Source: Methanosarcina vacuolata Z-761
Lineage (GTDB): Archaea > Halobacteriota > Methanosarcinia > Methanosarcinales > Methanosarcinaceae
Length of the DNA: 64,000 bases
Assembly: GCF_000969905.1 (NCBI RefSeq)
Contig: NZ_CP009520.1
Location: 1,736,001-1,800,000 of the forward strand
Reading direction: 5' to 3'
The first letter of the stretch is position 1. The number at the start of each line of letters is the position of its first letter. The notes under the pieces are model-generated. The model was not told where the DNA came from. It saw only the letters and a list, made by a program, of their open reading frames with translations, and made no database searches. Positions 17,677-29,757 of this stretch are shown here, in pieces. The position numbers and the translations under genes are program-made.

Positions 17677-18882
17677 GTGATACAATCCATACTTGATAAC
17701 GACCTTTATAAATTCACCATGCAACTTGCCGTGCTTGAACTTTTTCCTAAAGCTGATGCTGAATACCGGTTTACCAACCGGGGTTCCCAGCGCTTTACTA
17801 CGGAGTTTGTAGAAGAACTGGAAAGGACTATACGCGAAGATATCTCGAAATTAGCACTAACAGAAGAAGAATACAACTGGCTTTCAGAGAACTGCCCTTA
17901 CCTGAAACCTATGTACCTTGAATATCTTAAGAATTTCCGCTTCAAGCCAGATGAGGTAAAAGTCTGCCTTACCGAAGAAAAAGATCTGGACATACGGATA
18001 AAAGGGCCCTGGCACAGCACGATTCTCTGGGAAATTGTCCTTATGGCTACGGTTTCGGAACTCTACTTCACAACCATTGAAAAAGAGTGGAATGGAGAAT
18101 CCCAGAAGGGCTGTACTTCCGAATCCGTACTGGCTGCCTATGAAAATAAGATTCTTGAGATGGGAAAAGCCCTTGAGGAAAACAACTGCCTTTTTTCGGA
18201 GTTTGGAACCCGCAGGCGAAGAAGTTCCGAACTCCACGACCATGTAATGAAAGCCCTGGCCGGGATAAAAACCCTGACAGGAACAAGCAATGTGTATTTT
18301 GCAAAAAAATACGGCATGAAACCGATCGGGACAGTCGGGCACGAATGGATTATGGGTACCTCGGCACTTGTGGGGTTAAGGTATGCAAACCGTTTTGCTT
18401 TTGAAAACTGGATAGATGTTTATAATGGAGACCTGGGAATTGCCCTTACTGACACTTTCGGCTCAAAAGCCTTTTTCAAGGATATGGACCTGAGGTTATC
18501 AAAAATTTACGACGGGTTCAGGCACGACAGCGGAGACCCTTACGACTTTGTGGATGCTGTGATAGAGCACTATCGGAAAATGGGTATAGATCCCATGAAA
18601 AAATTACTCGTTTTCAGTGATGCCCTCAACGCAGATACTGCAATCCAGCTCAAAAAATACTGCGAAGGAAAAATCAACTGCAGTTTCGGCATAGGCACAA
18701 GCCTTACCAATAACTCCGATTTCTTCCGAGAAAGCCCTCCTCTTAATATGGTCATAAAGCTGCACAGCATTGACGGTATTCCTGTTGTAAAACTGAGCGA
18801 TTCTCCGGAAAAGGAAACCGGAGAAAGAGATGCTATAAGGGTTGCAAATTACATTTTTGGAAGAAAAGGGCTGGATGAATGA
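17677..18882 (+). CDS. pncB: Nicotinate phosphoribosyltransferase
   Basis: PncB joins nicotinate to PRPP to form nicotinate mononucleotide in NAD salvage. The 401-residue protein shows the family marks: [15 protein letters not shown] at the N-terminus, [14 protein letters not shown] near 175, TVGHEWIMG (catalytic His) near 220, [10 protein letters not shown] near 290, [11 protein letters not shown] and GIGTSLTNN at the PRPP phosphate site. The start is GTG at 17677, with AGGAAG 7 nt upstream. De novo NAD synthesis is represented by nadA at 25919. The gene end is triplicated as an 18-bp tandem repeat. Confidence 0.93.
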   Translation: MIQSILDNDLYKFTMQLAVLELFPKADAEYRFTNRGSQRFTTEFVEELERTIREDISKLALTEEEYNWLSENCPYLKPMYLEYLKNFRFKPDEVKVCLTEEKDLDIRIKGPWHSTILWEIVLMATVSELYFTTIEKEWNGESQKGCTSESVLAAYENKILEMGKALEENNCLFSEFGTRRRRSSELHDHVMKALAGIKTLTGTSNVYFAKKYGMKPIGTVGHEWIMGTSALVGLRYANRFAFENWIDVYNGDLGIALTDTFGSKAFFKDMDLRLSKIYDGFRHDSGDPYDFVDAVIEHYRKMGIDPMKKLLVFSDALNADTAIQLKKYCEGKINCSFGIGTSLTNNSDFFRESPPLNMVIKLHSIDGIPVVKLSDSPEKETGERDAIRVANYIFGRKGLDE

Positions 18883-18923
18883 TTTAAGCTGAATGAATGA
18901 TTTAAGCTGGATGAATGATTTAA
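18870..18923 (+). repeat. 18-bp tandem repeat derived from the pncB 3' end
   Basis: Three 18-bp units, GCTGGATGAATGATTTAA, GCTGAATGAATGATTTAA and GCTGGATGAATGATTTAA, start at 18870, 18888 and 18906. The first contains the final codons of pncB and its TGA. Confidence 0.95.
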
Positions 18924-18939
18924 GAGTCAAAGGCTAAAA

Positions 18940-18962
18940 TCCCACGCTCTTTAAACGTGGGA
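18940..18962. terminator. Stem-loop after pncB
   Basis: TCCCACG and CGTGGGA pair around CTCTTTAAA. It lies 57 bases after the pncB stop. The CTTTA-containing loop resembles the hairpins at 6235 and 6435, so it might be an IS200/IS605-like end rather than a simple terminator. Confidence 0.5.
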
Positions 18963-19093
18963 CACAGCCGTCAACTAGATTCGTTTTCGTTATCTGGGAA
19001 TTTTTTTCTGCATTCATACCCATATTATTAATTTTCCTAATCTTACAGTGGAGAGGCTGAAGATGTAGATCCAGGATCTATAACTGCGGTATC

Positions 19094-20449
19094 TTAGCCA
19101 CTAATTGTAGAATTATTTAAACCATTTCCTGATGTAGAGTCTAAAATGTTTAATGCAGGTTCAAGTTCTATAACAGCAATATCTGAGCCACTAATTGTAG
19201 AATTATTAAAACTGTTTTCGGACATAGAATCTGAAATGTTTATCATGGAATTATTAACTGTTACATAATTATTTATTACTGAGTTATCCATTGTTGTAGA
19301 ATTACCTTCTGATGTAGAATTATCTTCTGATGTAGAATTATTTGTCATTGTAGAGTTATTTGTAGTCATAGAACTGTTATAACTATTCAGTAAAACAGAA
19401 CTCGAACCATTTATTGTAGAGTTTTCCAAAGTATTCTGCATCTTATGTACCGTAAAAACTATTTTTGAGCCGTCAGGGCTCCATCTGGGGTTCGAGTCGA
19501 TTACTCCGATATTGTCTGTAAGCCTTATCTTATAGCTTCCGTTAGTATCACGAAGCCAGATTTCAGGCTTTCCTCCTTCATCGGATATATATACTATTCT
19601 TTTTCCATCAGGACTGTAAGAGGGGTCCCATTCCCCGTATGAAGTATTGGTAAGCTGAGTCTGGTTTGTACCATGCCATTCTATTGTCCATAGGTCGGGT
19701 TCCTCTTTAGAATCATTAGCACTGTATATTATTTTTAGGCCAAGAGGGCACCAGTCTTTCCCCATTCCGACATTTTCTGAAGTACCGAGCCTGGTCTTAT
19801 CGCTTCCATCCCGATTAACTATCCAGAGCTGGGACGGATTATCTCCTAACTTCTGGGTGTATACGATTTTTTTTCCGAGGCGGCACCATGCGCCCCATCC
19901 TTCTGATTTGTCAGGGTCATCTGCAACAGGAGTTACGGTTTCATTTTTCAGGTTCACAAGGTAGAGGCCTGTTTGGGAACCATTTGATTTTGTTAAAATC
20001 AGTTCTGTTCCATTGGGATTTATATCACTAAAGCAAGTAAGATTTCCCTCTCCAATGCCTGTTCGCTCTATTTCACTTCCGTTTGCTTTCATTTTATACG
20101 ATTCCAAATTATCGGATCCGTCTCTGTGAACCGTATACAGGATATAATTTCCATCGACAGTCCATACCGGAAACAATTCTGATTCGGGGCTGTCAGTAAG
20201 AAAAGTAATATTTTCTACAGGGCTGTCAGCATAAGTTTCTTCTTCATAACCTTCGACTTCTCCGGTTGGGACATAAGTTAGGTTCGAATCTGAATAAAAA
20301 TCGTTCTGTGAATCATTCTGGGCTATACTCCATCCAGATTCTTCCGTAAAATTACCATAGTCGGATATGGAACTCGGTTCTGCTACTGCAGGTAACGTAA
20401 GAAGTACGAATGTTAAGAATAAAGAAAAGTACCTGTATGCGATTCTCAT
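19094..20449 (-). CDS. Exported TolB-like beta-propeller protein with glycan-rich tail
   Basis: A signal peptide (about 1-23, cleaved after AVA) precedes a linker and a run of PD40/TolB blades from about 75 to 335, for example WTVDGNYILYTV, SYSPDGKRIVYIS and RWSPDGSKIVFTV. The last 115 residues are Ser/Asn/Thr-rich with many N-x-S/T sequons. No C-terminal membrane anchor is present. The end contains a partial duplication (NNSTISGSDIAVIELEPALN then NNSTISG-stop): the second copy has TAA where the first has TCA, and a readable frame continues about 16 codons beyond, so the stop looks like a recent point change. Likely a surface or secreted binding protein. Confidence 0.75.
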   Translation of the reverse strand: MRIAYRYFSLFLTFVLLTLPAVAEPSSISDYGNFTEESGWSIAQNDSQNDFYSDSNLTYVPTGEVEGYEEETYADSPVENITFLTDSPESELFPVWTVDGNYILYTVHRDGSDNLESYKMKANGSEIERTGIGEGNLTCFSDINPNGTELILTKSNGSQTGLYLVNLKNETVTPVADDPDKSEGWGAWCRLGKKIVYTQKLGDNPSQLWIVNRDGSDKTRLGTSENVGMGKDWCPLGLKIIYSANDSKEEPDLWTIEWHGTNQTQLTNTSYGEWDPSYSPDGKRIVYISDEGGKPEIWLRDTNGSYKIRLTDNIGVIDSNPRWSPDGSKIVFTVHKMQNTLENSTINGSSSVLLNSYNSSMTTNNSTMTNNSTSEDNSTSEGNSTTMDNSVINNYVTVNNSMINISDSMSENSFNNSTISGSDIAVIELEPALNILDSTSGNGLNNSTISG

Positions 20450-20772
20450 AAATTATCACCGTTAACTCAAAAAAGTTAGTGTTATGAATATAAATAATTA
20501 ATTACTAATTTATTGAAATATTCGTTTATTTGTATTTATTAATGCTAACTTATAAATTATAAATATATATTAAAAAGAAGATATTTGGATAATTAGAAAA
20601 TCAATTCTATTTTTACCGTATAGGGAAGAAATCTAAAAGCAAAATAGAAGTTTTACCTGGGGAAGATAAATGTTAAAATCCCAGGCAGAACTTAAAATTA
20701 AATAAACTTTTTGATTTTAATCAATTGACTTTTTTATTTAAATTAATTATTTACTGTGAAAGCCGTTCCTGG
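20450..20772. other. AT-rich intergenic region
   Basis: No gene seen. It is very AT-rich, with several TATA-like stretches (for example ATAAATATATATTAAAAAG near 20559) that would serve the propeller gene. Confidence 0.5.
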
Positions 20773-21522
20773 TTATGAGGCTTTATTGTATCCCTCAGCC
20801 AGATTGACATTTACATACACTACGGCTTCATTAGTATGTTTGTATGCATAATCATCAGTAATTTCCGGCAGCTTGTCCGCTTCGTCCTGCGAAGTAACAA
20901 CTGTGCCTGCTGGAATATACCTTCCGTCAGGAACAGTTACACCAATTGCTGCTGCTGTAGGCTCAAGTACGCAGTTGTTTCCTATTTTTGACTTAAAAAC
21001 GAAAGCCTGCATACCGATGAAAGTATCGTTGCCTACAGAAGCTGGGCCATGAACCTGAGATTGGTGGGCAAGTGAAACATTTTCTCCTATATAGACTGAG
21101 TATTTCTTACCATCAACCTCAACAAGGTTCTTTTCTACAGGCTCGCCTTCTTCATTGATTGTCTCAAGGCCATGAAGTACAACTCCATCCTGGACATTGC
21201 TACCGTTTCCTACAAAAATCGGCATTCCTTCGTCACTTCGAATAGATGCCATTGGGGAAACCATAACACTGGCACCTATTTCCACGGCTCCGATGACTGA
21301 AGCCTGAGGATCAATACAGGCTGTGGGATCAATAACAGGTGATGTAGGTACAGAATTCCATGGTGTTACCGGATTTTCCCTGATATTAGAAAACCCGCTA
21401 TCGGTTATTTCCTGTGTGACATTGCTCTCTGCTCCTTCACCTTCAGAGACACATCCGCTCCCTAAAAGGGCCAGTGAAAGAGATAGAATAAGTATTGTAA
21501 AGATCTGCTTGTTAAATCTCAT
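20773..21522 (-). CDS. cam: Gamma-class carbonic anhydrase Cam
   Basis: Cam hydrates CO2 to bicarbonate outside the cell and is thought to help acetate-grown Methanosarcina remove CO2. The 249-residue protein has a signal peptide with a lipobox-like LLGSGC (Cys24) and a left-handed beta helix of hexapeptide repeats. Metal ligands His117, His153 and His158 and the catalytic Glu98 and Glu120 are all present at the spacing of Methanosarcina thermophila Cam (His81, His117, His122, Glu62, Glu84 in mature numbering). The acidic loop around Glu120 also marks true Cam rather than CamH. No operon partner. Confidence 0.93.
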   Translation of the reverse strand: MRFNKQIFTILILSLSLALLGSGCVSEGEGAESNVTQEITDSGFSNIRENPVTPWNSVPTSPVIDPTACIDPQASVIGAVEIGASVMVSPMASIRSDEGMPIFVGNGSNVQDGVVLHGLETINEEGEPVEKNLVEVDGKKYSVYIGENVSLAHQSQVHGPASVGNDTFIGMQAFVFKSKIGNNCVLEPTAAAIGVTVPDGRYIPAGTVVTSQDEADKLPEITDDYAYKHTNEAVVYVNVNLAEGYNKAS

Positions 21523-21739
21523 ATAGGTCCTCCATTGACAGGTAGGAAGGTTATAAAATATATAGACATTTCTATATTTATTTAAAAAAAGTTAAAAAAA
21601 TAAAAATGGGGAAATTTTATTTTTAGAAAGGCTTCTGTAACCAGGCATCACAATTAAAGATATTTTACTAAAAATTTTCTTCAACAGAAACCGAAATAAA
21701 TTCAAAAAAGTCTTATATTTAAGAGATGTGGAATGTCTC

Positions 21740-22438
21740 ATGGAGGCTGTGTTTCAAATTTCACTGGAATCTATAATGGCAGACCTGCCCGCCTTTACGG
21801 TAATTGCAGTCTGGAATTTGTTTGTGATCCTGTTTCTCTCAAAAAAGGTATATCAAACTTCTCTGAAAAAGGGAAGGTCGATTAACTCTTCAATGTATTT
21901 TTCAAGAAAAGTAATTCACTTCCTGGCTGGCGGACTGACAGCAATGCTGCTCCCCTTTGTCGCTCATGAGCCGATTTTACCGGCGGCTACTGCTTTTGGG
22001 CTTGCTCTTATAACCTACCTGCCACATAAACTCAACAGGAGAATGTACTGGTTCCAGGACCCCGAAAATCTCTATGATGTGGATTTTACATTAAGCTGGG
22101 GATTAATAGTATTTTTTACCTGGTACATTGACAGGAGTTTCTGGCTTGGAGTAGTTCCGGTACTTTTCATGGCATATGGAGACGGGATTACGGGCATAAT
22201 AAGGAACCTTAAGTATAGTAAAAGGACAAAAGCCTGGGAAGGCTCTGCAGGGATGCTAGTGCTTTGCATAATTATTGGCGCAAAAATGGGCTTTGCAGGG
22301 CTCTTTGCAGGAATAGTGTGCACACTTATAGAAAGAGTCGAGAATATAGATGATAATATCACAGTACCAGCAGCTGGCCTGTTTATCCTGCTCTCAGCTC
22401 ACTACTATTTCCCCTCTCTTACAGCTCCCTTTTACTGA
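21740..22438 (+). CDS. Dolichol/phytol kinase-like membrane protein
   Basis: An integral membrane protein with about seven hydrophobic helices. Family marks are SRKVIHFLAGGL near residue 60, MAYGDGITGIIRN near 140 and KAWEGSAGML near 165, followed by ERVENIDDNITVP, which match the CTP-dependent polyprenol kinases (Sec59/phytol kinase, COG0170). It probably phosphorylates an isoprenoid alcohol used in lipid or glycan carrier metabolism. ATG 21740 is chosen; an in-frame GTG at 21728 is also possible. Neither start has a convincing ribosome binding site. It is convergent with metX. Confidence 0.75.
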   Translation: MEAVFQISLESIMADLPAFTVIAVWNLFVILFLSKKVYQTSLKKGRSINSSMYFSRKVIHFLAGGLTAMLLPFVAHEPILPAATAFGLALITYLPHKLNRRMYWFQDPENLYDVDFTLSWGLIVFFTWYIDRSFWLGVVPVLFMAYGDGITGIIRNLKYSKRTKAWEGSAGMLVLCIIIGAKMGFAGLFAGIVCTLIERVENIDDNITVPAAGLFILLSAHYYFPSLTAPFY

Positions 22439-22526
22439 TTTTCGCCCTTAATGAGGGCAAAATTCCTGTATGGTTCTGGATGAAGTAAAAGAAATTTCCA
22501 ATCAAAAACTAAAAAAGCGCCCAAAA

Positions 22527-25453
<2,927 letters not shown>

Positions 25454-25567
25454 TCATCTCCAGCCCAAATTTCTTTGCTACCCCGCCAGGCTATTTCTCA
25501 GCATCTTTTTAGTCGTCTTTATTCGACTTTAACCAACTTTATTAAACTTCTTTTTACCTTTTGGACA

Positions 25568-25639
25568 AATCAGGAGTGGGAATCGAACTCACATAATTCC
25601 GGGTTGCAGCCGGAAGCATCACCACTCTGCCATCCTGAC
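25568..25639 (-). tRNA. tRNA-Cys (GCA), divergent copy
   Basis: The 72-nt cloverleaf: acceptor GTCAGGA / TCCTGAT (one G1-U72 wobble), D arm GCA/TGC, anticodon stem TCCGG/CCGGA with loop CTGCAAC (anticodon GCA, A37), 5-nt variable loop, T stem GTGAG/CCCAC with loop TTCGATT (an A-C mismatch in the stem), and discriminator U73, the main cysteine identity base. CCA is not encoded. It is clearly different in sequence from the three tRNA-Cys genes at 45-50 kb. The weak first pair and T-stem mismatch leave some doubt about efficiency, but promoter and operators upstream suggest it is used. Confidence 0.85.
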
Positions 25640-25681
25640 GCTTATCTCTTTTTGTATGTATTCACAATCTTCTTACATTTG

Positions 25682-25732
25682 TTCACAATTGTGATTGTTT
25701 GTTCACAATCGTGAACCTACTATAAATAACTA
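25682..25732 (-). promoter_or_regulatory. tRNA-Cys promoter with two operator palindromes
   Basis: On the minus strand: a TATA-like TTATTTATAG (25723-25732), palindrome TTCACGATTGTGAA (25702-25715; plus strand TTCACAATCGTGAA), then ATCACAATTGTGAA (25682-25695). The distal palindrome starts about 27 bases after the TATA box, the same place as in the other tRNA-Cys promoters. Both lie across the expected start site, so binding there should repress. Confidence 0.7.
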
Positions 25733-25918
25733 CCTATTAAGTAATAGATGTTAATACAGACAATTACTTATAATAATAAATTAAAGTATAAATAATTATT
25801 TGTAATAATAAAACATGTGGGAATTTGAAAGTCCCGGAAAATTTTTTGTTAAAAAATTTCCGTGAAAAGTTAAGGAAAAAAGTATGGAGCCCTTGATTTT
25901 TCCCTTGCCATTTAAATT

Positions 25919-26833
25919 TCAGGATCTGCTTATCTCAAGCATCCTGTCCAGGGTTCTTTTGGCTTTGACCCTTATATTTTCCGGGACATGGATTTCATAT
26001 TCCATATTCTGCAAGCTGTTCAGGATAGCCTCAAGGGTTATTTTCTTCATATTGTAGCAAAAAGTCTTCTCTGAAGCGGGATAGAACTTCTTACCCGGGT
26101 ATTTCCTTTTCAGGTTTCTAACAATTTCCCTTTCGGTTCCAATTATGAATTCCGTGGAACCTGAACTTTCAACTTCATTTACAATTCCTGATGTACTGAG
26201 AACCCGATCTGCAAATTTCAGGACTTCAGGCCTGCATTCTGGATGTGCAAGAAACTCAGCATCAGGATGAAATTTTTTCAACTCTTCTAGATTTTCTTCA
26301 CTGATATTGTCATGAACATGACAGAATCCTGGCCAGAGATGTATCTTTTTATCAGTATGAAGGGATACGAAAGCTCCCAGGTTTTTGTCCGGAATAAATA
26401 TAATCTCCCGTTCCTCAATTGAATTTACCACATTTATTGCATTTGCAGACGTACAGCATATATCGGATTCAGCTTTTACGGCTGCCGAACTATTGACATA
26501 GCATACGACTGCAGCCTCGGGATGTTTTTCTTTTGCGGCCCTCAGAGACTCAGCAGTAACCATATCAGCCATAGGGCAACCTGCATCGGGTACGGGTAAG
26601 AGGACTGTCTTCTGAGGAGAAATTATTGCTGCAGATTCTGCCATAAAGTGAACGCCTGCAAAAACTATAACATCAGCTTTTGAACTAACTGCAGCTTTGC
26701 AAAGGGAAAGCGAATCCCCGATAAAGTCCGCAACTTCCTGAACTTCGCCGCGAGTGTAAAAGTGGGAAAGGATAACTGCATTCCTTTCGACTTTAAGTTT
26801 TTTTATCTCTTCTATAATTAACTCGTTTTCCAT
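25919..26833 (-). CDS. nadA: Quinolinate synthase
   Basis: NadA condenses iminoaspartate with dihydroxyacetone phosphate to quinolinate for NAD synthesis and needs a [4Fe-4S] cluster held by three cysteines. The 304-residue protein keeps the typical pseudo-repeat order: LSHFYTRGEVQEVADFIGDSL, FAGVHFMAESAAI, CYVNSSAAVKAE with the first Cys, the second in AHPECRPEV, and the third in KTFCYNMKK near residue 284. It lies downstream of the nifS-nifU-E1 genes on the same strand, a sensible place for an Fe-S enzyme, although a 178-base gap allows its own promoter. nadB and nadC are not in the window. Confidence 0.93.
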   Translation of the reverse strand: MENELIIEEIKKLKVERNAVILSHFYTRGEVQEVADFIGDSLSLCKAAVSSKADVIVFAGVHFMAESAAIISPQKTVLLPVPDAGCPMADMVTAESLRAAKEKHPEAAVVCYVNSSAAVKAESDICCTSANAINVVNSIEEREIIFIPDKNLGAFVSLHTDKKIHLWPGFCHVHDNISEENLEELKKFHPDAEFLAHPECRPEVLKFADRVLSTSGIVNEVESSGSTEFIIGTEREIVRNLKRKYPGKKFYPASEKTFCYNMKKITLEAILNSLQNMEYEIHVPENIRVKAKRTLDRMLEISRS

Positions 26834-27011
26834 AACGATCTATTCCTTATATTGCAGGGAGTGTTCCTTATACTCCAGGAGTAATTAATAAAAGGATAAT
26901 GTAAAATTTAAGCACTGAATGAAGGGACAATGATGAATTTAAAAAGTTAATAAAAGATAAATGATGACTTAAGGAAGTGAAGAAAGATGAAAGATTAATT
27001 CAGGAATAATT

Positions 27012-27743
27012 TCATTTTCTTTTATTAACTCCACAGACCGGGCAATTTTCTGATTTATTAATCTTCAGTTCACTGAAAGAGCATGAAAGCCCGTCCCATA
27101 ACAAAAGGCGATTTTCCAGCAGCTCTCCCTGCCCTGTCAGATACTTAATCGCTTCATTAGCCTGAATAGTTCCTATTACTCCCGGAGTAGTTCCAAGTAC
27201 AGGAAATACTTCTTTTTTAAAGGAGGTTGGAAAGATACAGCAAAGGCATGGTGTCTTTCCCGGAATTACTGTTGTTGCCTGACCTCTGTAGCCTGAGACT
27301 GCTCCATGAACCAGGGGTATATTCCGTTCCACTGCAAGCCTGTTCAGCACATGCCTTGTATCAAAATTATCAAGAGCGTCTATTATAATATCACATGGAG
27401 GAACTATTGAGCCTGCATTCTCAGCCGTGATTTTTTCCTTGATAGTCTCGACTTTTATTTCCGGATTCAGGGAAAGGAGCTTTTCCTCTGCGGATGTGGT
27501 CTTTTCTCTTCCGACATCCTTTTCATGATGGAGAAATTGCCTGTTAAGGTTGCTGAGTTCTACCGAATCAAAGTCTGCAAGTATTATTTTTCCAACACCT
27601 GCAACTGCAAGGTAAGTGGAAACCGGAGATCCAAGCCCTCCTGCTCCGATAACAAACACTGTTGCTTTCCTTAACTTTTCCTGACCTTCTTCCCCAAAAA
27701 GCATTATCTGCCTGGTATATTTTTCTGCTGTATATTTCTCCAT
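27012..27743 (-). CDS. E1-like sulfur-carrier adenylyltransferase (ThiF/MoeB/HesA)
   Basis: The protein activates the C-terminal glycine of a ubiquitin-like sulfur carrier (ThiS or MoaD type) with ATP. The 243-residue length, the VFVIGAGGLGSPVS nucleotide loop, the LSNLNRQFLH block, IDALDNFDTRHVLN, and the two zinc pairs CLCC and CPVC are all as in MoeB/ThiF. No rhodanese domain is present. It follows nifU by 59 bases, so it may receive sulfur from NifS. A partner carrier with a C-terminal Gly-Gly is encoded at 37595. It could serve thiamin, molybdopterin, cysteine or tRNA thiolation; sequence alone does not decide. Confidence 0.88.
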   Translation of the reverse strand: MEKYTAEKYTRQIMLFGEEGQEKLRKATVFVIGAGGLGSPVSTYLAVAGVGKIILADFDSVELSNLNRQFLHHEKDVGREKTTSAEEKLLSLNPEIKVETIKEKITAENAGSIVPPCDIIIDALDNFDTRHVLNRLAVERNIPLVHGAVSGYRGQATTVIPGKTPCLCCIFPTSFKKEVFPVLGTTPGVIGTIQANEAIKYLTGQGELLENRLLLWDGLSCSFSELKINKSENCPVCGVNKRK

Positions 27744-27802
27744 TTATGTGCTCCGGGATTTCAATGTACTATAGTTTCCAGGATCGGCCATAAGAGCCGG
27801 GA

Positions 27803-28192
27803 TTATTCATCCCATGGCTCAAGCCCTTTTTTCTTTAGATAATCATTAATTGCCTCATGAATCGCTTCTTCTGCAAGCATTGAACAGTGCATTTTAATCG
27901 GAGGAAGGCCATCAAGGGCTTCTGCGACGGCTTTATTTGACAGTTTCCAGGCTTCTTCCAGGGTTTTTCCCTTAATCATTTCAGTTGCCATACTGCTCGA
28001 TGCAATTGCAGCTCCGCACCCGAAGGTCTGGAATTTTACATCCGCAATCCGATCATTCTCGACCTTGAGGTAGATTTTCATTATGTCTCCACACTTCGCG
28101 TTTCCGACCTCTCCTACGCCGTCACTGTTCTCAATGCTTCCCATGTTTCTCGGGTTTGAAAAATGATCCATTACTTTAAGGCTGTAGTCCAT
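27803..28192 (-). CDS. nifU: NifU/IscU Fe-S cluster scaffold
   Basis: The 129-residue protein is a single-domain U-type scaffold on which NifS-derived sulfur and iron are assembled. The three cluster cysteines are present in NAKCGD (about 36), FGCGAAIASSSMATE (about 62) and KMHCSMLAEEA (about 105), with the Asp next to the first Cys. I set the start at 28192 (MDYSLKVMDHF) because GGAGG lies 7 nt upstream; an upstream in-frame ATG would add nine unrelated residues. It follows nifS by 115 bases and belongs to its operon. Confidence 0.93.
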   Translation of the reverse strand: MDYSLKVMDHFSNPRNMGSIENSDGVGEVGNAKCGDIMKIYLKVENDRIADVKFQTFGCGAAIASSSMATEMIKGKTLEEAWKLSNKAVAEALDGLPPIKMHCSMLAEEAIHEAINDYLKKKGLEPWDE

Positions 28193-28307
28193 GAGTTGTC
28201 CTCCAGTGTTACTTTTCAATTACAGGCTCTTAGTTTTCGGTTACTCTAAAATATTCAAAACTTTTAAAAACGACTTCAGTTTATTCAATATCGTAAACGG
28301 TTGCCCC

Positions 28308-29492
28308 TCAAATAGTCCTGTACTCTTTAGGGGTCAGAGGAGACATATTTCTCAGTTTCTGTACGATATCAGGCACAGCCTCAAGTACCCTGTCCACATC
28401 TTTTTCGGAATTCATCCTTCCGAGGCTAAGTCTGAGTGAACCGTGAACGATTTCATGCGGGACTCCGCAAGCTGTAAGCACGTGAGAAGGCTCGAGAGAA
28501 GAAGAATTACATGCGCTTCCGGTAGATGCGAAAATTCCTTTTGCGTTCAGTAGCAGCAGAAGCGATTCGCCCTCTATGTATTCAAATGTGACATTTACAT
28601 TATTTGCAAGCCTCTGTGTAGGATGCCCATTGAGATGGGTTTTCGGGATTTTCAAAAGTCCTTTTATGAGGCGCTCTCTCAGCTCCAATAGAGTTTTATT
28701 GGATTCCTCAATTTCGGCTGTTGCAAGCTCTATAGCTTTTCCAAGCCCCACAATGGAAGGGACATTCTCGGTTCCGGCCCTGCGCTTTCTTTCTTGAGCC
28801 CCACCGTGCAGAAGGATATCTATTTTTGTCCCTTTTCGAATGTAAAGAGCTCCACAGCCCTTTGGGCCTTCAAACTTATGTCCTGAAAGTGAGAGAAGGT
28901 CGATATTCATTTTTTTAACATCGATAGGAACATGGCCTATTGCCTGTACAGCGTCCGTATGGAAATAGATCCGGTTCTCTTTCGCAATTTTTCCGATTTC
29001 CTCTACAGGCTGGATTGTACCTATTTCGTTGTTTGCAAGCATTATGGAAATAAGGATAGTATCGTCTCGAATTGCCTTTTTCAACTCCTCAGGGGATACC
29101 ATTCCATATTTGTCAACAGGCAAGTATGTTACCTCAAAGCCCTGTCCTTCTAGCCAGGCACAGGTATGCAGAACTGCGTGGTGTTCGATAGAAGAAGTGA
29201 TTATGTGTTTTCCTTTATTCCGGTTTGCAAAGGCTATACCCTTAATTGCCCAGTTATCGGATTCCGTGCCTCCGGATGTGAAATATATCTCGTTTTCTTC
29301 GGCCCCGAGAGCATTGGCAACCTTTGTTCTTGCTTTGTCTATTGCATGTTTTGAGATTTTTCCGATCTCATAGATAGAAGAAGGGTTTCCAAAATTCTCG
29401 GTCAGGTAGGGAAGCATCTCTTCGACAACTTCTCTCCTTACAGGAGTTGTAGCAGAGTTGTCCATGTAAATGGTCTTGTTTTCAATGGTCAC
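28308..29492 (-). CDS. nifS: Cysteine desulfurase NifS/IscS
   Basis: NifS converts cysteine to alanine and leaves a persulfide for Fe-S assembly and thiolation. The enzyme has YMDNSATTPVRREV at the N-terminus, the PLP lysine in LSLSGHKFEGPKGCG and the sulfur-carrying Cys in STGSACNSSSLEPSHVL, a short loop with group I character. The longest frame starts at ATG 29522, but its first codons are the operator palindrome itself; GTG 29492 with AAGGTG 5 nt upstream is the more likely start, giving VTIENKTIYMDNSATT. Operon order is nifS, nifU, E1-like gene. The operator just upstream predicts regulation with cysteine supply. Confidence 0.92.
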   Translation of the reverse strand: MTIENKTIYMDNSATTPVRREVVEEMLPYLTENFGNPSSIYEIGKISKHAIDKARTKVANALGAEENEIYFTSGGTESDNWAIKGIAFANRNKGKHIITSSIEHHAVLHTCAWLEGQGFEVTYLPVDKYGMVSPEELKKAIRDDTILISIMLANNEIGTIQPVEEIGKIAKENRIYFHTDAVQAIGHVPIDVKKMNIDLLSLSGHKFEGPKGCGALYIRKGTKIDILLHGGAQERKRRAGTENVPSIVGLGKAIELATAEIEESNKTLLELRERLIKGLLKIPKTHLNGHPTQRLANNVNVTFEYIEGESLLLLLNAKGIFASTGSACNSSSLEPSHVLTACGVPHEIVHGSLRLSLGRMNSEKDVDRVLEAVPDIVQKLRNMSPLTPKEYRTI

Positions 29493-29501
29493 ACTCACAC
29501 C

Positions 29502-29515
29502 TTCACAATTGTGAA
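29502..29515. promoter_or_regulatory. Operator palindrome at nifS
   Basis: Exact TTCACAATTGTGAA, ending 9 bases before the proposed GTG start of nifS. A TATA-like CTTAAATAG (29531-29540 region, minus strand) lies about 15 bases on the other side, so the site covers the transcription start. Confidence 0.75.
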
Positions 29516-29730
29516 TATCCATAGCATCAAGACTATTTAAGTTTTATCGTAGAATTCTGCGGGAAAACTTAGAGATATGCAGGAGAAAACCCCAATAATT
29601 TACATAGAGTTAGGAAAATTGTTAAAAATCAAGCAGGTTCCTCAAAATTTTTCTTTCTCCTGTTGCCCATGCGGTACTCATTACTATTTTTCTGAATGAC
29701 CATAATTTATATGCATATACGATATATTCA

Positions 29731-29744
29731 TTTTCAATTGTAAA
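29731..29744. promoter_or_regulatory. Degenerate operator-like site at the regulator gene
   Basis: TTTTCAATTGTAAA keeps the CAATTG core and matches the operator in 11 of 14 positions, 13 bases before the regulator ATG. It could mediate weak autoregulation, or be chance in AT-rich DNA. Confidence 0.35.
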
Positions 29745-29757
29745 ATCTCAAAAAGTG

